A stretch of DNA of 64,000 bases from Echinicola pacifica DSM 19836 (GCF_000373245.1 NZ_KB890739.1:61298-125297), one strand, 5' to 3'. Positions 7,611 through 16,761 are shown, counted from the first letter of the stretch. Program-made: numbers and translations. Notes: generated by a model from the sequence alone, not told the origin.

Positions 7611-10517
7611 TTACTGGTCCGTAGAACTGGTGCTTTGGACTAAGAAATCAAAAAGATTGATCTCTGAACTGATTTTTAATTTCTTGCGCAGTCGGTACCT
7701 TCCGACTTCCACCGCTTTGAGCGAAATACTCATCAGCTGGGCGATTTCCTTGGAGGAAAGATTCATCTTGATGAAAGCGCAAATCTTTAGCTCGTTAGGG
7801 GTGAGCTCAGGGTATTTGTCTTTTAGGGTGCTGAGGAAATTAGAGTGTACATGGTCAAAATGGACGGAGAATCGATCCCAATCACTGTCACTTCGCTCCA
7901 CTTCACTGATGAGCTTAAGCAGCCTCTTGAAGTCCGCCGACTCATTCTCCAGACGATGGTTTCGTCCTAATACCATCAGCTCTTCCTTGATTTTGGTCAG
8001 CACCTTCCCGCGCTGGACAAGGTGCATGGTGGTGGAGGCCAGCTCTTGATTCTTGAAATTGATATCCGCTTGTAGCTTTTCGTTCCTTAGCTTGACGATC
8101 TCTTTTTCACTCTTATCCACCTTTAGCTGATGCAGGTGCTTCAACTGGGTTTGCTCCTGGAGGTGCTTCTTCTTTTGCCTCTTAAAAATCAAGGCAAACA
8201 ATCCTATGACAATGAAAAGATAGACCAGATAACTCCAGATAGTCTTGTACCAAGGGGGAGAGATCTCAAAGGTAAAGGTGCTTACTGTCGATTCATTGCC
8301 GAGGTTATTGCGGGACTTTACCTTGAATATATAGTGCCCTGCGGGCAAATTGGTGTAATCTTTCTCACTTTTATTGATCCATGCCGACCACTCTCTGTCG
8401 AAGCCTTCCAGAAAATAACTGTATTCCAAATTGCTGAATTGCCCAAAGAGGGTACTGGAATATTCGAAGTGCAGAGAATTCATGCTGTAGGGCAGTAATG
8501 CCTCTTTCGTTTCTCCCTTTTGCTCCGTATAGAGCGGATATCCTCCATATAATACACTGTCCTTCTTTCCAAAAGACCTCACCTTGCCAAACAATATATC
8601 AGGCTGGGTGATATTCTGCCGGTACTTGGTATAATTGATATGGAAGAATCCCTTATTGGAGCCGATGAAGATATTCTGCATATCCAGAGGATAGATGCTT
8701 TCATGGCCGCCCACCACCTTGTCCGAAAGCTCTGGCAGGTGAATGATGGTAAAAGGCTTGTTTTGCGTGGGCTGACTGTAATCGATTACCCCGACTTTCT
8801 TATTAGATATAAACCATATATTTCCCTCGGAGTCTTCCTTGAGGTGCTGGATATTGACACCGGCGAGGCTTCGCTTGACTAGATTGGAAGGGATAAATCG
8901 GTCCTTGGCCGCCTCATATTCGTACAAACCATCCTCAGTGGCGACGATCAAGCGATTCTTGATCCGGAACAGGTAATTGTAGAGGTCGGAGGGTAAGCCA
9001 TCCTTGGATTGATAGATCCGGGAATGAAGGATTTTTGACTGGTCTGCGGAGAGCTCCAGTCTGAAGATTCCCCGATAGGGATGAGAGCCCCAGATGGCGT
9101 TTTGCTGGTAATCGACCACCATAAAACGGAGGGATTCATCGAATCCTTCCAGATGTCTTTGATGCTGGAAAGCCCCCTCTTTATAGTCGATTTCGGCAAG
9201 GCCTAGATAGGTGCCAATATATACCTTATCGCTCGGGGCAATGGTGGAGGCAGGCTGGAACATCCAGGTCCCGGGGGCAGGATAGATCTGGTAGGCTTGG
9301 TCTTCCTCCACAAAGAAGGCCCCATCCTCATGCGCCATGAGGAGCGACCCGTTTATTTCCTGCAGATTCCATACCTGACCTGTTCCGGATTTTACGGGTG
9401 CAAAATCCCCTTTGCTTAGGCCTAGATCATTATTTTTCTCGGAATAATCAAATAGGTATAAGCCATCTGAAGTGCCAATATAGAGCTTGTCGCCATGGGA
9501 AGCCGCCGCATATCCGGTCACCCGCTTGTCCTTGTCGGGATGGATTTGCTTGATGGAGCCATTCACGTCAATATAATCGATGCCATCATCCAGCCCCAGC
9601 CATAATCCCTGATTCTGATCCACGAAAATGCTCCTGACATTATTCGTTTGCATACCTTCCCGATAGCCATATTGCTGAATCAGCTCTCCCTGCTTATTGA
9701 TGATCAGCAGCCCTGCTGACTTGGTGCCCAGGCCGATCCACTCTTCATTGATTTGGCCCATACAGTGGACGCGCTGATTGACCAGCAGGCTGTCGAAGTC
9801 CGTCTTATAGCGTGTTAGTGTTTGGTCGGATAATAAGAATAGGCCTCGGTCGGAGGAGGAGATGAGCAAGCTGTCTTCGTTCAATTGCAGCAGGCTATTG
9901 ACATCGGGCATTTGCAGGGGAGGAGTGGACATCGCAGGCTTCCAGACTTCATCCTCGAACTTCAGCAGGCCATGCCCTTTCTCTTGAGCATATATGCTAT
10001 TGCCGGCCTTTTCCATATATTTCCACTCTGTTTCCGACTTGTAGATGCGGATACGGTTGCCTTTGAGGTGAAATATTCGGGTCACCTCCATAAAGAATAC
10101 CTCATCATTGTGAATGACAATATTCCAAATATCATCAAAATTGCGATCCTCTTCTGGAATCAGATGTTTTAGTGAAGTGAAGACCAACTCTCCATTTTTG
10201 GCGGGAGAAAAATAGCCTAAATCATCCTGTCCGCCCACAAATACCCTGTTTTGAGAGTCCAGCTTTACCGAGCGGATGATGGTCTGATTGGGCAATTGAA
10301 ATAGCTCCCAATATTTTCCATTGAAAGTAAGAAGCCCCTCATTATTTCCGAAATACAATATGCCATTTTCGTCCTGTGTGGTGGACCAGTTCTGAATCCC
10401 TGCCTTGTATTCCAGATTCGTATAGTTGATGATATTAGGTGCAGCCAGCTGTCTTTGGCCGTAAAGTGGGCAGATATAGAGTATAAGGAGTGATAAAAGG
10501 AGTAATCTTGGATTCAT
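7611..10517 (-). CDS. Propeller/Y_Y_Y sensor fused to LuxR-type DNA-binding domain, PUL regulator
   Basis: A 968-residue membrane regulator. An N-terminal signal (ending near YGQRQ) is followed by roughly 670 residues of two-component-regulator-propeller repeats, seen as recurrent blocks such as NIWFISNKKVGVIDY and GLWLGLDDGIDYID. A Y_Y_Y domain (YSYFLEGFDREWSAW) follows, then one transmembrane helix near 757-778, a cytoplasmic coiled coil (about 780-860) and a C-terminal GerE/LuxR-like helix-turn-helix (from about 905, LTPNELKICAFIKMNLSSKE). There is no histidine-kinase or receiver domain, so it is not a classical hybrid two-component sensor. By analogy to other propeller regulators it should sense a periplasmic oligosaccharide and activate the adjacent susC operon. 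It lies directly upstream of susC on the same strand. Confidence 0.9.
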   Translation of the reverse strand: MNPRLLLLSLLILYICPLYGQRQLAAPNIINYTNLEYKAGIQNWSTTQDENGILYFGNNEGLLTFNGKYWELFQLPNQTIIRSVKLDSQNRVFVGGQDDLGYFSPAKNGELVFTSLKHLIPEEDRNFDDIWNIVIHNDEVFFMEVTRIFHLKGNRIRIYKSETEWKYMEKAGNSIYAQEKGHGLLKFEDEVWKPAMSTPPLQMPDVNSLLQLNEDSLLISSSDRGLFLLSDQTLTRYKTDFDSLLVNQRVHCMGQINEEWIGLGTKSAGLLIINKQGELIQQYGYREGMQTNNVRSIFVDQNQGLWLGLDDGIDYIDVNGSIKQIHPDKDKRVTGYAAASHGDKLYIGTSDGLYLFDYSEKNNDLGLSKGDFAPVKSGTGQVWNLQEINGSLLMAHEDGAFFVEEDQAYQIYPAPGTWMFQPASTIAPSDKVYIGTYLGLAEIDYKEGAFQHQRHLEGFDESLRFMVVDYQQNAIWGSHPYRGIFRLELSADQSKILHSRIYQSKDGLPSDLYNYLFRIKNRLIVATEDGLYEYEAAKDRFIPSNLVKRSLAGVNIQHLKEDSEGNIWFISNKKVGVIDYSQPTQNKPFTIIHLPELSDKVVGGHESIYPLDMQNIFIGSNKGFFHINYTKYRQNITQPDILFGKVRSFGKKDSVLYGGYPLYTEQKGETKEALLPYSMNSLHFEYSSTLFGQFSNLEYSYFLEGFDREWSAWINKSEKDYTNLPAGHYIFKVKSRNNLGNESTVSTFTFEISPPWYKTIWSYLVYLFIVIGLFALIFKRQKKKHLQEQTQLKHLHQLKVDKSEKEIVKLRNEKLQADINFKNQELASTTMHLVQRGKVLTKIKEELMVLGRNHRLENESADFKRLLKLISEVERSDSDWDRFSVHFDHVHSNFLSTLKDKYPELTPNELKICAFIKMNLSSKEIAQLMSISLKAVEVGRYRLRKKLKISSEINLFDFLVQSTSSTDQ

Positions 10518-11277
10518 GGGCTCTTTTTAGGTCCAGTGTATTTGCAATTTTACCAGATATATTACTTAAATGAAAGAAGACAATTGATAATCCTATATTT
10601 TAGGGTATAAATGACAAGGGTAGTTATTGCAGAGGAATGGGGATTTCAAAGTTTAGGTTCCTATCGATGTGAACCCACAAAGGAATAGCAGTGGCCATTT
10701 AGCTTTCGATTTATCTTCATTCCGATGATGGAAGTTAGCGCTCTCCGCAGATCTTGAGGAAGGTGATTTGTTATACGCCTGAGGGCAAATAGCTTATATG
10801 ATACAATGTAATTGTACGCTGGCGCGAAAAGAACTTTCGTCCATTATAGATTTCTACCGTATTTTCCTTCAATTTCCTCCAAAAAACTTATGTTTTCTCC
10901 TAATAATGCATCATATTGTATATAATCTGCCGCGTTGCAAAGGCTTTATTTATAAAATAATCAGCCTAATTTCACTTTTAGAATAGATTGTACTATGGAT
11001 TGTTTACTTTTATAGTTAGGAATTCAAGAGACATATCAATTTTTATTTTGAGATTTTATTTTGAGAATAATTCGATTTGTAAATTGTTCTGCTGCCAGTA
11101 AGGAGAAAAATATTTGGAAGTTTTGTGTTTTAACTGACGAGAATCATAAAGGAATTTTAGTTTAGCGATAAGGAGTAGAATATCTCTACAATTAAGCTAT
11201 TAAAAAGAATAACTTTCATAGATTTGGCATCGTTTTTACTTTTGGTGTAAGGGATTTACCTTTAAATAATAATCAAC
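10518..11277. other. Intergenic region between divergent regulator and M28 peptidase genes
   Basis: About 760 AT-rich bases with no convincing gene. Visible items are a small inverted repeat at 10802-10816 (TACAAT, 3-base loop, ATTGTA), a weaker one at 10656-10675 (GGTTC/GAACC) and a tandem duplication of a 13-mer at 11041-11066. A 62-codon frame at 10798-10986 has no recognisable protein character and is not annotated. Promoters for the flanking divergent genes must lie here but I cannot place them. Confidence 0.6.
11041..11066. repeat. Tandem duplication of a 13-mer
   Basis: TTTTATTTTGAGA occurs twice back to back (11041-11053 and 11054-11066). It lies about 210 bases upstream of the M28 peptidase gene in AT-rich DNA. 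Probably a slippage product. Confidence 0.8.
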
Positions 11278-12255
11278 GTGAGAAAAGTTTATACCAATGC
11301 TGTACTTTGGGCTTGTTTTTTTATAGGATGTAGTATTAGTTCTGTGTATGCCCAAGTCAATGAGGGGATGATTTCAGAAAGAGAAATTGAGGAGCACTTG
11401 ATGGTGCTGACCTCTCCAAAAATGAAAGGTCGATATCCAGGGACTTTAGGTAACCGCAAAGTGGTAAGGTACCTGGAGAGCGAATTTGAATGCTATGGGC
11501 TTAAGACGTTTGATGATACCTATCGACAGGTCTTCAAGGCTGAGATGCGTGGAAAAAAAGCCGCAGGTCGTAAGGTGAAGACCTGGAACGTGGTGGGCTA
11601 TGTCGAGGGAAATCACTCTGAGCGCAAGAATGAATACATCGTTTTAGGAGCGCATTATGATCACCTGGGCCAGGGTGGGCCTTCTTCTAAGGCGCCGGGA
11701 ACCAAGGCCATTCACCCCGGAGCAGATGATAATGCCAGCGGAACTTCTGCATTACTTGAAATCGCCGAGAAATTGGCTTCTAATAGATATCTCCTGGGTA
11801 GAAGTGTGATAGTGGTGGCCTTTGGAGCCGAAGAGCATGGACTTCTCGGTTCTAAGCATTTTGTGGACAACCTCCCCGTACCCAAAGATAAAGTCAAACT
11901 AATGATCAATATGGACATGGTGGGAAGGCTCAATGAGTCCCGTCAAATCTATATGGGCGGCGCGGGGACTTTCCCCGGAGGAATGAAACTCATGAAAAAG
12001 GATGCCTTGGAAATGGGCCTAAATCCCATCATTCATGCAGGCGAAGTAGGTGGATCGGATCACGTATCTTTCTATAAGGCGGGGATTTCCGCTATAGGTC
12101 TCCATACCGGTGGCCATGACCAATATCACCGCCCTGAGGATACCCTGAATCTGATCAATATAGCCGGGGAAAAAAGCATAGCCGAATACATCTATAATGT
12201 AATCGTAAAAGTAGCTCAGGAAGATTATGAGCTTTATTTTATCAATCAGGATTAA
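11278..12255 (+). CDS. Secreted M28-family zinc aminopeptidase
   Basis: A 325-residue peptidase of family M28. It starts with GTG at 11278; the first residues form a signal peptide ending in VYAQ, so the enzyme is exported. Co-catalytic zinc ligands and catalytic acids are visible in order: LGAHYDHLG (His), GADDNASGTSALLE (Asp), AFGAEEHGLLGS (Glu-Glu), INMDMVGR (Asp) and HTGGHDQYHRPEDT (His). The length fits single-domain M28 enzymes. These usually remove N-terminal residues from peptides; exact specificity cannot be told. It appears monocistronic: a 760-base upstream gap and a strong hairpin at 12279-12323 flank it. Confidence 0.92.
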   Translation: MRKVYTNAVLWACFFIGCSISSVYAQVNEGMISEREIEEHLMVLTSPKMKGRYPGTLGNRKVVRYLESEFECYGLKTFDDTYRQVFKAEMRGKKAAGRKVKTWNVVGYVEGNHSERKNEYIVLGAHYDHLGQGGPSSKAPGTKAIHPGADDNASGTSALLEIAEKLASNRYLLGRSVIVVAFGAEEHGLLGSKHFVDNLPVPKDKVKLMINMDMVGRLNESRQIYMGGAGTFPGGMKLMKKDALEMGLNPIIHAGEVGGSDHVSFYKAGISAIGLHTGGHDQYHRPEDTLNLINIAGEKSIAEYIYNVIVKVAQEDYELYFINQD

Positions 12256-12278
12256 TAAAAAGACCTATTTAGCATAAA

Positions 12279-12323
12279 AAAAGCCATGCTGCTTACCGTC
12301 AAGCCGGTAGTAGCATGGCTTTT
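12279..12323 (+). terminator. Terminator after the M28 peptidase gene
   Basis: Perfect 12-base arms (12279-12290 and 12312-12323, AAAAGCCATGCT and complement) enclose an inner TACCG/CGGTA stem (12294-12298 and 12305-12309). The right arm ends in TTTT on the plus strand and the left arm in TTTT on the minus strand, so it could serve both convergent genes. Confidence 0.8.
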
Positions 12324-12460
12324 ATAATCCCATAGATTGGACTGTCTACTAGAAATTTCCTAATAGGTCTGGGCTAGGTTTTTAGGCTGCTGTTTGAAAT
12401 ATCAGACCTTTTTTTGCAGATGATTATAAGGAGAGAAAGGGATTGCTCCATTTTATTGGG

Positions 12461-13216
12461 TCAAAATCCTATGGAGTTCCCACCGTCCACCGGGATCACG
12501 GTACCTGTAATATAGGCAGAACTATCGCTGGCTAGGAATAAAACCGTTTCTCCAATATGACTGGGCTCCCCCAGCTGGCCCATGGGCGTTCTGCTCAGCA
12601 CCTTGTTTTTTCGTTCAGGATCATTGTCTAGCGCTTTTGCGGACATCTCCGTGGCGATGAATCCCGGCGCAATGCAGTTTATGCGGATGCCAAGCGGAGA
12701 GAGCTCCACGGCCATTGCGCGCGTCATCCCTTCTATAGCGGATTTGGAGGCGGTATAAGCAATGACTTTAGGGATGCCGTACTGGGAGGCCATAGAACTG
12801 ATATTGATAATGGATCCACTTTTTTGGTCGATCATGATCCTGGAGACCTCTCTGCTTATTGCAAATACCGATCGTACATTCGTCAACAATATTTTTTCAA
12901 AGTCCTCATCGGTGACTTCTATGAGTTCTTTCTTCATATTAATGCCCGCATTATTGACTAAGATGTCTATACGACCAAACTCCTGAACTATTCGCCTCAC
13001 CAGGTCAGGGATTTCTGCCAGCTCAGTGAGGTCAGCGGGGTAGCTGAAGCAATTGGCGCCTAGTTTTTCCTGTGCTTCCTGGAGTTTCCGGCCATTCCTG
13101 CCAATGATGATGGTCAGGATACCGGCATCACAGAGCCTTCTGGCAGCGGCCAGACCCAGACCCGATCCTCCGCCAGTTATAATGGCTACTTTCTGTTTTT
13201 CGCTTGCTGCTTTCAT
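12461..13216 (-). CDS. SDR-family oxidoreductase, probable D-mannonate oxidoreductase (UxuB substitute)
   Basis: A classical short-chain dehydrogenase. In the numbering from the longer frame (start 13258) the NAD(P)-binding TGGGSGLG is at 28-35, NNAG at 102-105, and the Ser155-Tyr168-Lys172 triad lies in INISSMAS and YTASKSA. I prefer the internal Met at 13216 (251 residues): it sits 13 bases after the GH67 stop and matches family length, whereas 13258 would overlap GH67 by 29 bases. Its place behind a GH67 glucuronidase and near uxuA suggests it reduces fructuronate to mannonate, a job done by SDR enzymes in bacteria lacking the long-chain UxuB. That substrate is inferred from context; the fold is certain. 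Confidence 0.85.
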   Translation of the reverse strand: MKAASEKQKVAIITGGGSGLGLAAARRLCDAGILTIIIGRNGRKLQEAQEKLGANCFSYPADLTELAEIPDLVRRIVQEFGRIDILVNNAGINMKKELIEVTDEDFEKILLTNVRSVFAISREVSRIMIDQKSGSIINISSMASQYGIPKVIAYTASKSAIEGMTRAMAVELSPLGIRINCIAPGFIATEMSAKALDNDPERKNKVLSRTPMGQLGEPSHIGETVLFLASDSSAYITGTVIPVDGGNSIGF

Positions 13217-13229
13217 GGATAATGGGGGT

Positions 13230-15416
13230 TTATATTCCGGGGACAAATTTTGGCTCATAATTTTGATAGTATTCTAAACTGTGTTCGGGCTTTTCGACTT
13301 CCTTAGGAAAAGGCCGCTGTGAGAACTGCTGGAAGTATAATAAGCAAGCGTCTTTCCACCAGATAGCCTCCTTTTCCTGGATTCTCAGGAAGGACTCCAC
13401 TTGGTGATATCGCGCTGGATCGATCTCGGTAGAGAGGCTTTGCCAGGCATATAGCATCTCCCTGCTTTGATCAACCCCTTTTTGGTAGTGAAGAGCGATT
13501 TCTTCCCATAAGCTTCGACCAGAAGGCATGACATATTCCCAAGGTAAATGATGAAACCAAAGCAGGTATTTTTCGGGACAGGTAGCTGGATTACCATATA
13601 ACTTCTGGATTTCGGGAGCATATTGTCCCAAGGCATTACTTCCCTTTACCGTCCGGTCAAAGCCAATTCCTAAGCGGTCCGCCTGATGATAATAGGTGGA
13701 AGTCCAGTCATCGCGATGCTTATCGGTAACCCAGGGTCCAGGGCCATAATGATGACTCCAGCCCATAATATGGTGCAGTCCCAGAGGGGTCATATAGTTT
13801 ACGGCAGCCTCATGTGACAGCATCATGATCCTAGTGATCGTTTCTGTGCTGCTCGGATCGTTTGTAAATGTCATCTGAGACCATTCTTCCGCAATCTCCT
13901 CAGAGGACAAGGAAGGATCCCAAGCCAGCTTACCAAATGCGTACCAATTGGCTTGTCCGAAAAGGTGACCTGTCCAGTTGCGGTCTGTACCAATATTGGA
14001 GACTCCCGCCATTCCGGTGAGCAGGCTGCCGCTCTGCCTTCCTTCAATAATGCCCGCTACCGTAGTGCCTGGCCCCTCAGCATAGGTGTCTGTATCCAAA
14101 ACCTCCTCATACATCGGAGCCAGATATACGAGATGAGTTCCCTGACCCAGGTATTCCTGGGTGATTTGGAATTCCATCATAAGTGGAGTCTGGGGCATAG
14201 CTCCAAACATCGGGTGAAATGGTTCGCGAGGCTGGAAGTCTATTGCCCCGTTTTTTACTTGGACGATGACATTGTCATCAAAATCCCCGTCGAGTGGTTT
14301 GAATTCATTATAAGCCTGTTTTGCTCGATCATCAGGCGTCTCGTTGGTATAGACAAAAGCTCTCCACATTACTATTCCCTGATGCGCTTTCAGGGCTTGA
14401 GCAAGCATATTGGCTCCTTGCGCCTGGCTTCTGTCATAGTTTTGGGGCCCCGGCTGTCCTTCCGAATCGGCCTTAACTAAGAATCCTCCAAAGTCGGGAA
14501 TGTATTCATAGATTTCGTTTACTTTATTGTCCCACCATTCCTGCACCTCGGGTTGGGTGGGGTCGGCGGTACTTAGGCCACCGAGTTCCATCGGGGCACT
14601 GAAGCGGGCAGTGAGATAGACCTTGATGCCGTACGGCCTGAATACCTCGGCCAGCTTGGCTACTTTTCGTAAGAAATAAGGAGTGAGCACCTGAGCGTTG
14701 GCATTGACATTGGTGAGGACGGTTCCGTTGATGCCTATCGAGGCATTTGCGCGGGCGTAATCCAGGTATTGGGGATGGATATAATCCGGTAATCGGTGCC
14801 AGTCCCATATGGATGCGCCAGCATAGCCTCTTTCCACAGTGCGGTCAGGATTGTCCCAGTGATTGAGAACTCTGATAGCGGTTTTAGGGCTGGATTGTAG
14901 GTTTATTTTTTCCAGGGAAGAATGTGTCTGCAGCTTTCGCAGTAGTTCATAGGTTCCATAAAGTAGCGCTATATCAGTATTACCTGTGATCAAAATCTGC
15001 GTTTTCTTCCCATTAGATATGGTCCTCAGGAGGTAGCCCTCTTCGCCTAATGCGGCATATTCCTCGCTGGTAATCATCTCATTTAATGAAGGCCGCTGAC
15101 TTGGACTGGCGATGATCAGCCCAGGTGCCGTGCTGGAATTATTGGAGGAGGAATACCTTGGGGATAAAGCGAGCATTTTGCCCAGAGCAAGGTCCAGTTC
15201 ATCTTGGATGACCTGCATCGTTGCAGAAGTATTACTGAGATAGATTTGCTGGAGCTGTTGTTTATAGCCTTCGGCCAAATCAGATTTTTCTATAGGAGCA
15301 TATTGAAGCCATAGCCGGTAGCCGTCATTTGCCAAGGTAGGATGCTGCAGCAAGAGCAGGAGGAATAAGAGGGATAAGGTTATTTTTGAGGGCTTTGCAA
15401 GGTTTATCCGGGGCAT
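13230..15416 (-). CDS. GH67 alpha-glucuronidase
   Basis: A 728-residue family 67 alpha-glucuronidase that removes (4-O-methyl)glucuronic acid from the non-reducing end of short xylo-oligosaccharides with inversion. A signal peptide (first ~30 residues, ending LANDG) exports it. The catalytic triplet appears intact: Glu319 in VKADSEGQPG, Asp393 in KNGAIDFQP and Glu421 in FQITQEYLG. The spacing agrees with what I recall for the Cellvibrio enzyme (Glu292, Asp365, Glu393). It ends just before the SDR gene and begins 23 bases after the LacI-type regulator stop, so LacI-GH67-SDR form a leftward operon. The product glucuronate would feed UxuA and the SDR enzyme. Confidence 0.95.
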   Translation of the reverse strand: MPRINLAKPSKITLSLLFLLLLLQHPTLANDGYRLWLQYAPIEKSDLAEGYKQQLQQIYLSNTSATMQVIQDELDLALGKMLALSPRYSSSNNSSTAPGLIIASPSQRPSLNEMITSEEYAALGEEGYLLRTISNGKKTQILITGNTDIALLYGTYELLRKLQTHSSLEKINLQSSPKTAIRVLNHWDNPDRTVERGYAGASIWDWHRLPDYIHPQYLDYARANASIGINGTVLTNVNANAQVLTPYFLRKVAKLAEVFRPYGIKVYLTARFSAPMELGGLSTADPTQPEVQEWWDNKVNEIYEYIPDFGGFLVKADSEGQPGPQNYDRSQAQGANMLAQALKAHQGIVMWRAFVYTNETPDDRAKQAYNEFKPLDGDFDDNVIVQVKNGAIDFQPREPFHPMFGAMPQTPLMMEFQITQEYLGQGTHLVYLAPMYEEVLDTDTYAEGPGTTVAGIIEGRQSGSLLTGMAGVSNIGTDRNWTGHLFGQANWYAFGKLAWDPSLSSEEIAEEWSQMTFTNDPSSTETITRIMMLSHEAAVNYMTPLGLHHIMGWSHHYGPGPWVTDKHRDDWTSTYYHQADRLGIGFDRTVKGSNALGQYAPEIQKLYGNPATCPEKYLLWFHHLPWEYVMPSGRSLWEEIALHYQKGVDQSREMLYAWQSLSTEIDPARYHQVESFLRIQEKEAIWWKDACLLYFQQFSQRPFPKEVEKPEHSLEYYQNYEPKFVPGI

Positions 15417-15438
15417 AATTTAGGGATTTAAGGGTTTA

Positions 15439-16461
15439 TCATTTTTTTAAGGAGGATTCCCGAACGATCAATTCGGACTTTAAAGTGATGGTTTCATTGG
15501 TGCCTGGGCTGTCATCATTTTCCGAAAGGCGTAGGAGGAGATTCCGCATGGCGATTTCCCCCATTTCATAGCCCGGGTAGTTGATCGTGCTGAGGTTTGG
15601 CTCAATGAGCCTTGAAATAGCATCATTATTAAACCCCACAATAGCGATGTCCTGCGGGATTCTGATGCCTTTTTTCTTTAAATATTGAATGCAACTTGCC
15701 GCGCAGGCATCGTTGGAAATGACTAGCCCATCTGGCAATGGGTCGATTTGGAGAATGATATTTGCGATCTCCTCTCCCGATTCCTCATTGAGGACAGAGT
15801 AGATATTCTGCTCTTCCGTATAGGGCAGTTGGCGATCCATCAGGGCATATTTGAAGCCTTTGATTCTGTTTTTATAGGTGCTGATCCCGGAATTGCCTAC
15901 GATATGATGGATGTTTCTGCAACCTTGGTCCAGCAGATGCGAGGTGGCAGCATAGGCCGCCTGGGTATTGTCTATGATTATGCTGGGAGAGCTGGGCTCA
16001 TCCGGAGTTCTGTCAAAGAAAATCAGAGGAATACCCTTTTCGGTAAATGGCTTAAAATGATCGGTATTGCCGGTGTTCTCCGCCATGCTCACCAGAAGCC
16101 CGTCCACATGGCTGTTATACATGGTCAGGGCATTGGTTTGTTCTTTTTTGGATGATTCTAAGGACTGACTTATGATCAGGTTATACTGTGCTTGGCTCGC
16201 AATATTCTCCATGCCCGCGAGTACTGAGGACTGGAAGGAAGAATTTAGCCTAGGGACGATCACTCCTATATTATGAGTGGATTTTTTGCGTAAGCTAGCC
16301 GCAAATATATTGGATCTATAGCCCAATGATTTGGCAGCTTGATTCACTTTCTCCTTGGTTTTTGGGCGTACCGATGGGCTGTCGCTGAGGGCTCTGCTCA
16401 CCGTGGTCGGGGAAAGTCCCACCTTGTCGGCGATATCATAAATGGTGATTTCCTTTGCCAT
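15439..16461 (-). CDS. LacI/GalR-family transcriptional regulator of glucuronate utilisation
   Basis: A 340-residue LacI-type repressor. The N-terminal helix-turn-helix and hinge are canonical (TIYDIADKVGLSPTTVSRAL, about residues 6-25, followed by VRPKTKEKV). The remainder is a periplasmic-binding-like effector domain (IGVIVPRLNSSFQSSVLAG; GLVISNDACAASC; DIAIVGFNNDAISRL). It heads the leftward operon with GH67 and SDR and faces uxuA. The 300-base divergent promoter contains a perfect 20-base palindrome with a central CG and an imperfect copy, typical LacI-family operators, so it very likely controls both sides. The effector is unknown but should be a uronate-pathway metabolite. Confidence 0.93.
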   Translation of the reverse strand: MAKEITIYDIADKVGLSPTTVSRALSDSPSVRPKTKEKVNQAAKSLGYRSNIFAASLRKKSTHNIGVIVPRLNSSFQSSVLAGMENIASQAQYNLIISQSLESSKKEQTNALTMYNSHVDGLLVSMAENTGNTDHFKPFTEKGIPLIFFDRTPDEPSSPSIIIDNTQAAYAATSHLLDQGCRNIHHIVGNSGISTYKNRIKGFKYALMDRQLPYTEEQNIYSVLNEESGEEIANIILQIDPLPDGLVISNDACAASCIQYLKKKGIRIPQDIAIVGFNNDAISRLIEPNLSTINYPGYEMGEIAMRNLLLRLSENDDSPGTNETITLKSELIVRESSLKK

Positions 16462-16588
16462 TTTTTTATAGTGTCTCTTTTTTGGAAGCTCAATGATTGT
16501 TTTTGCTGCCTTGGTTTATTCGCACCTGCGGAAGTCAATGCCTGCTTTCCCAATGTCGAATAAGTAAATATATTTGAAAAAAATTTTA

Positions 16589-16608
16589 AAATGAAATCGA
16601 TTTCATTT
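16589..16608. promoter_or_regulatory. LacI-type operator, perfect 20-base palindrome
   Basis: AAATGAAATC is followed directly by its exact reverse complement GATTTCATTT. The centre is CG, as in LacI/GalR-family operators. It lies 128 bases upstream of the LacI-type gene start and 154 bases upstream of uxuA, in their shared promoter region. Confidence 0.8.
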
Positions 16609-16651
16609 AAATTACGATTCCATATCATGTTATTATAGGTGGGAATGATTG

Positions 16652-16679
16652 TTTTTTGCAAGCGATAGCTTGCGAAAAA
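16652..16679. promoter_or_regulatory. Hairpin between the two LacI-type operators
   Basis: Arms TTTTTTGCAAGC (16652-16663) and GCTTGCGAAAAA (16668-16679) pair at 11 of 12 positions around a GATA tetraloop. The T and A runs are part of the stem, in the reverse order of an intrinsic terminator, so termination is unlikely. It may be another protein site or a leader structure of uxuA. Confidence 0.5.
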
Positions 16680-16687
16680 TGATATTA

Positions 16688-16707
16688 TAATGAAATCGAT
16701 TGTATTC
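16688..16707. promoter_or_regulatory. Second, imperfect LacI-type operator
   Basis: TAATGAAATC followed by GATTGTATTC repeats the left half and centre of the palindrome at 16589-16608, with mismatches in the right half. It is about 99 bases from the first site centre to centre and 55 bases before uxuA, a spacing compatible with looping or with direct repression of uxuA. Confidence 0.6.
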
Positions 16708-16761
16708 TTATCTACCTATAACAAAATGGAATTGATCTTAAGCCTTAAATAGAAATAACCA

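Noticed and set aside
10798-10986. 62-codon plus-strand frame
   Set aside because: AT-rich region, no signal peptide, domain or ribosome binding site, and composition unlike neighbouring proteins.
14524-14808. 94-codon frame inside the GH67 gene
   Set aside because: Rich in Arg, Pro and His, as expected for an off-frame shadow of a gene with high third-position GC.
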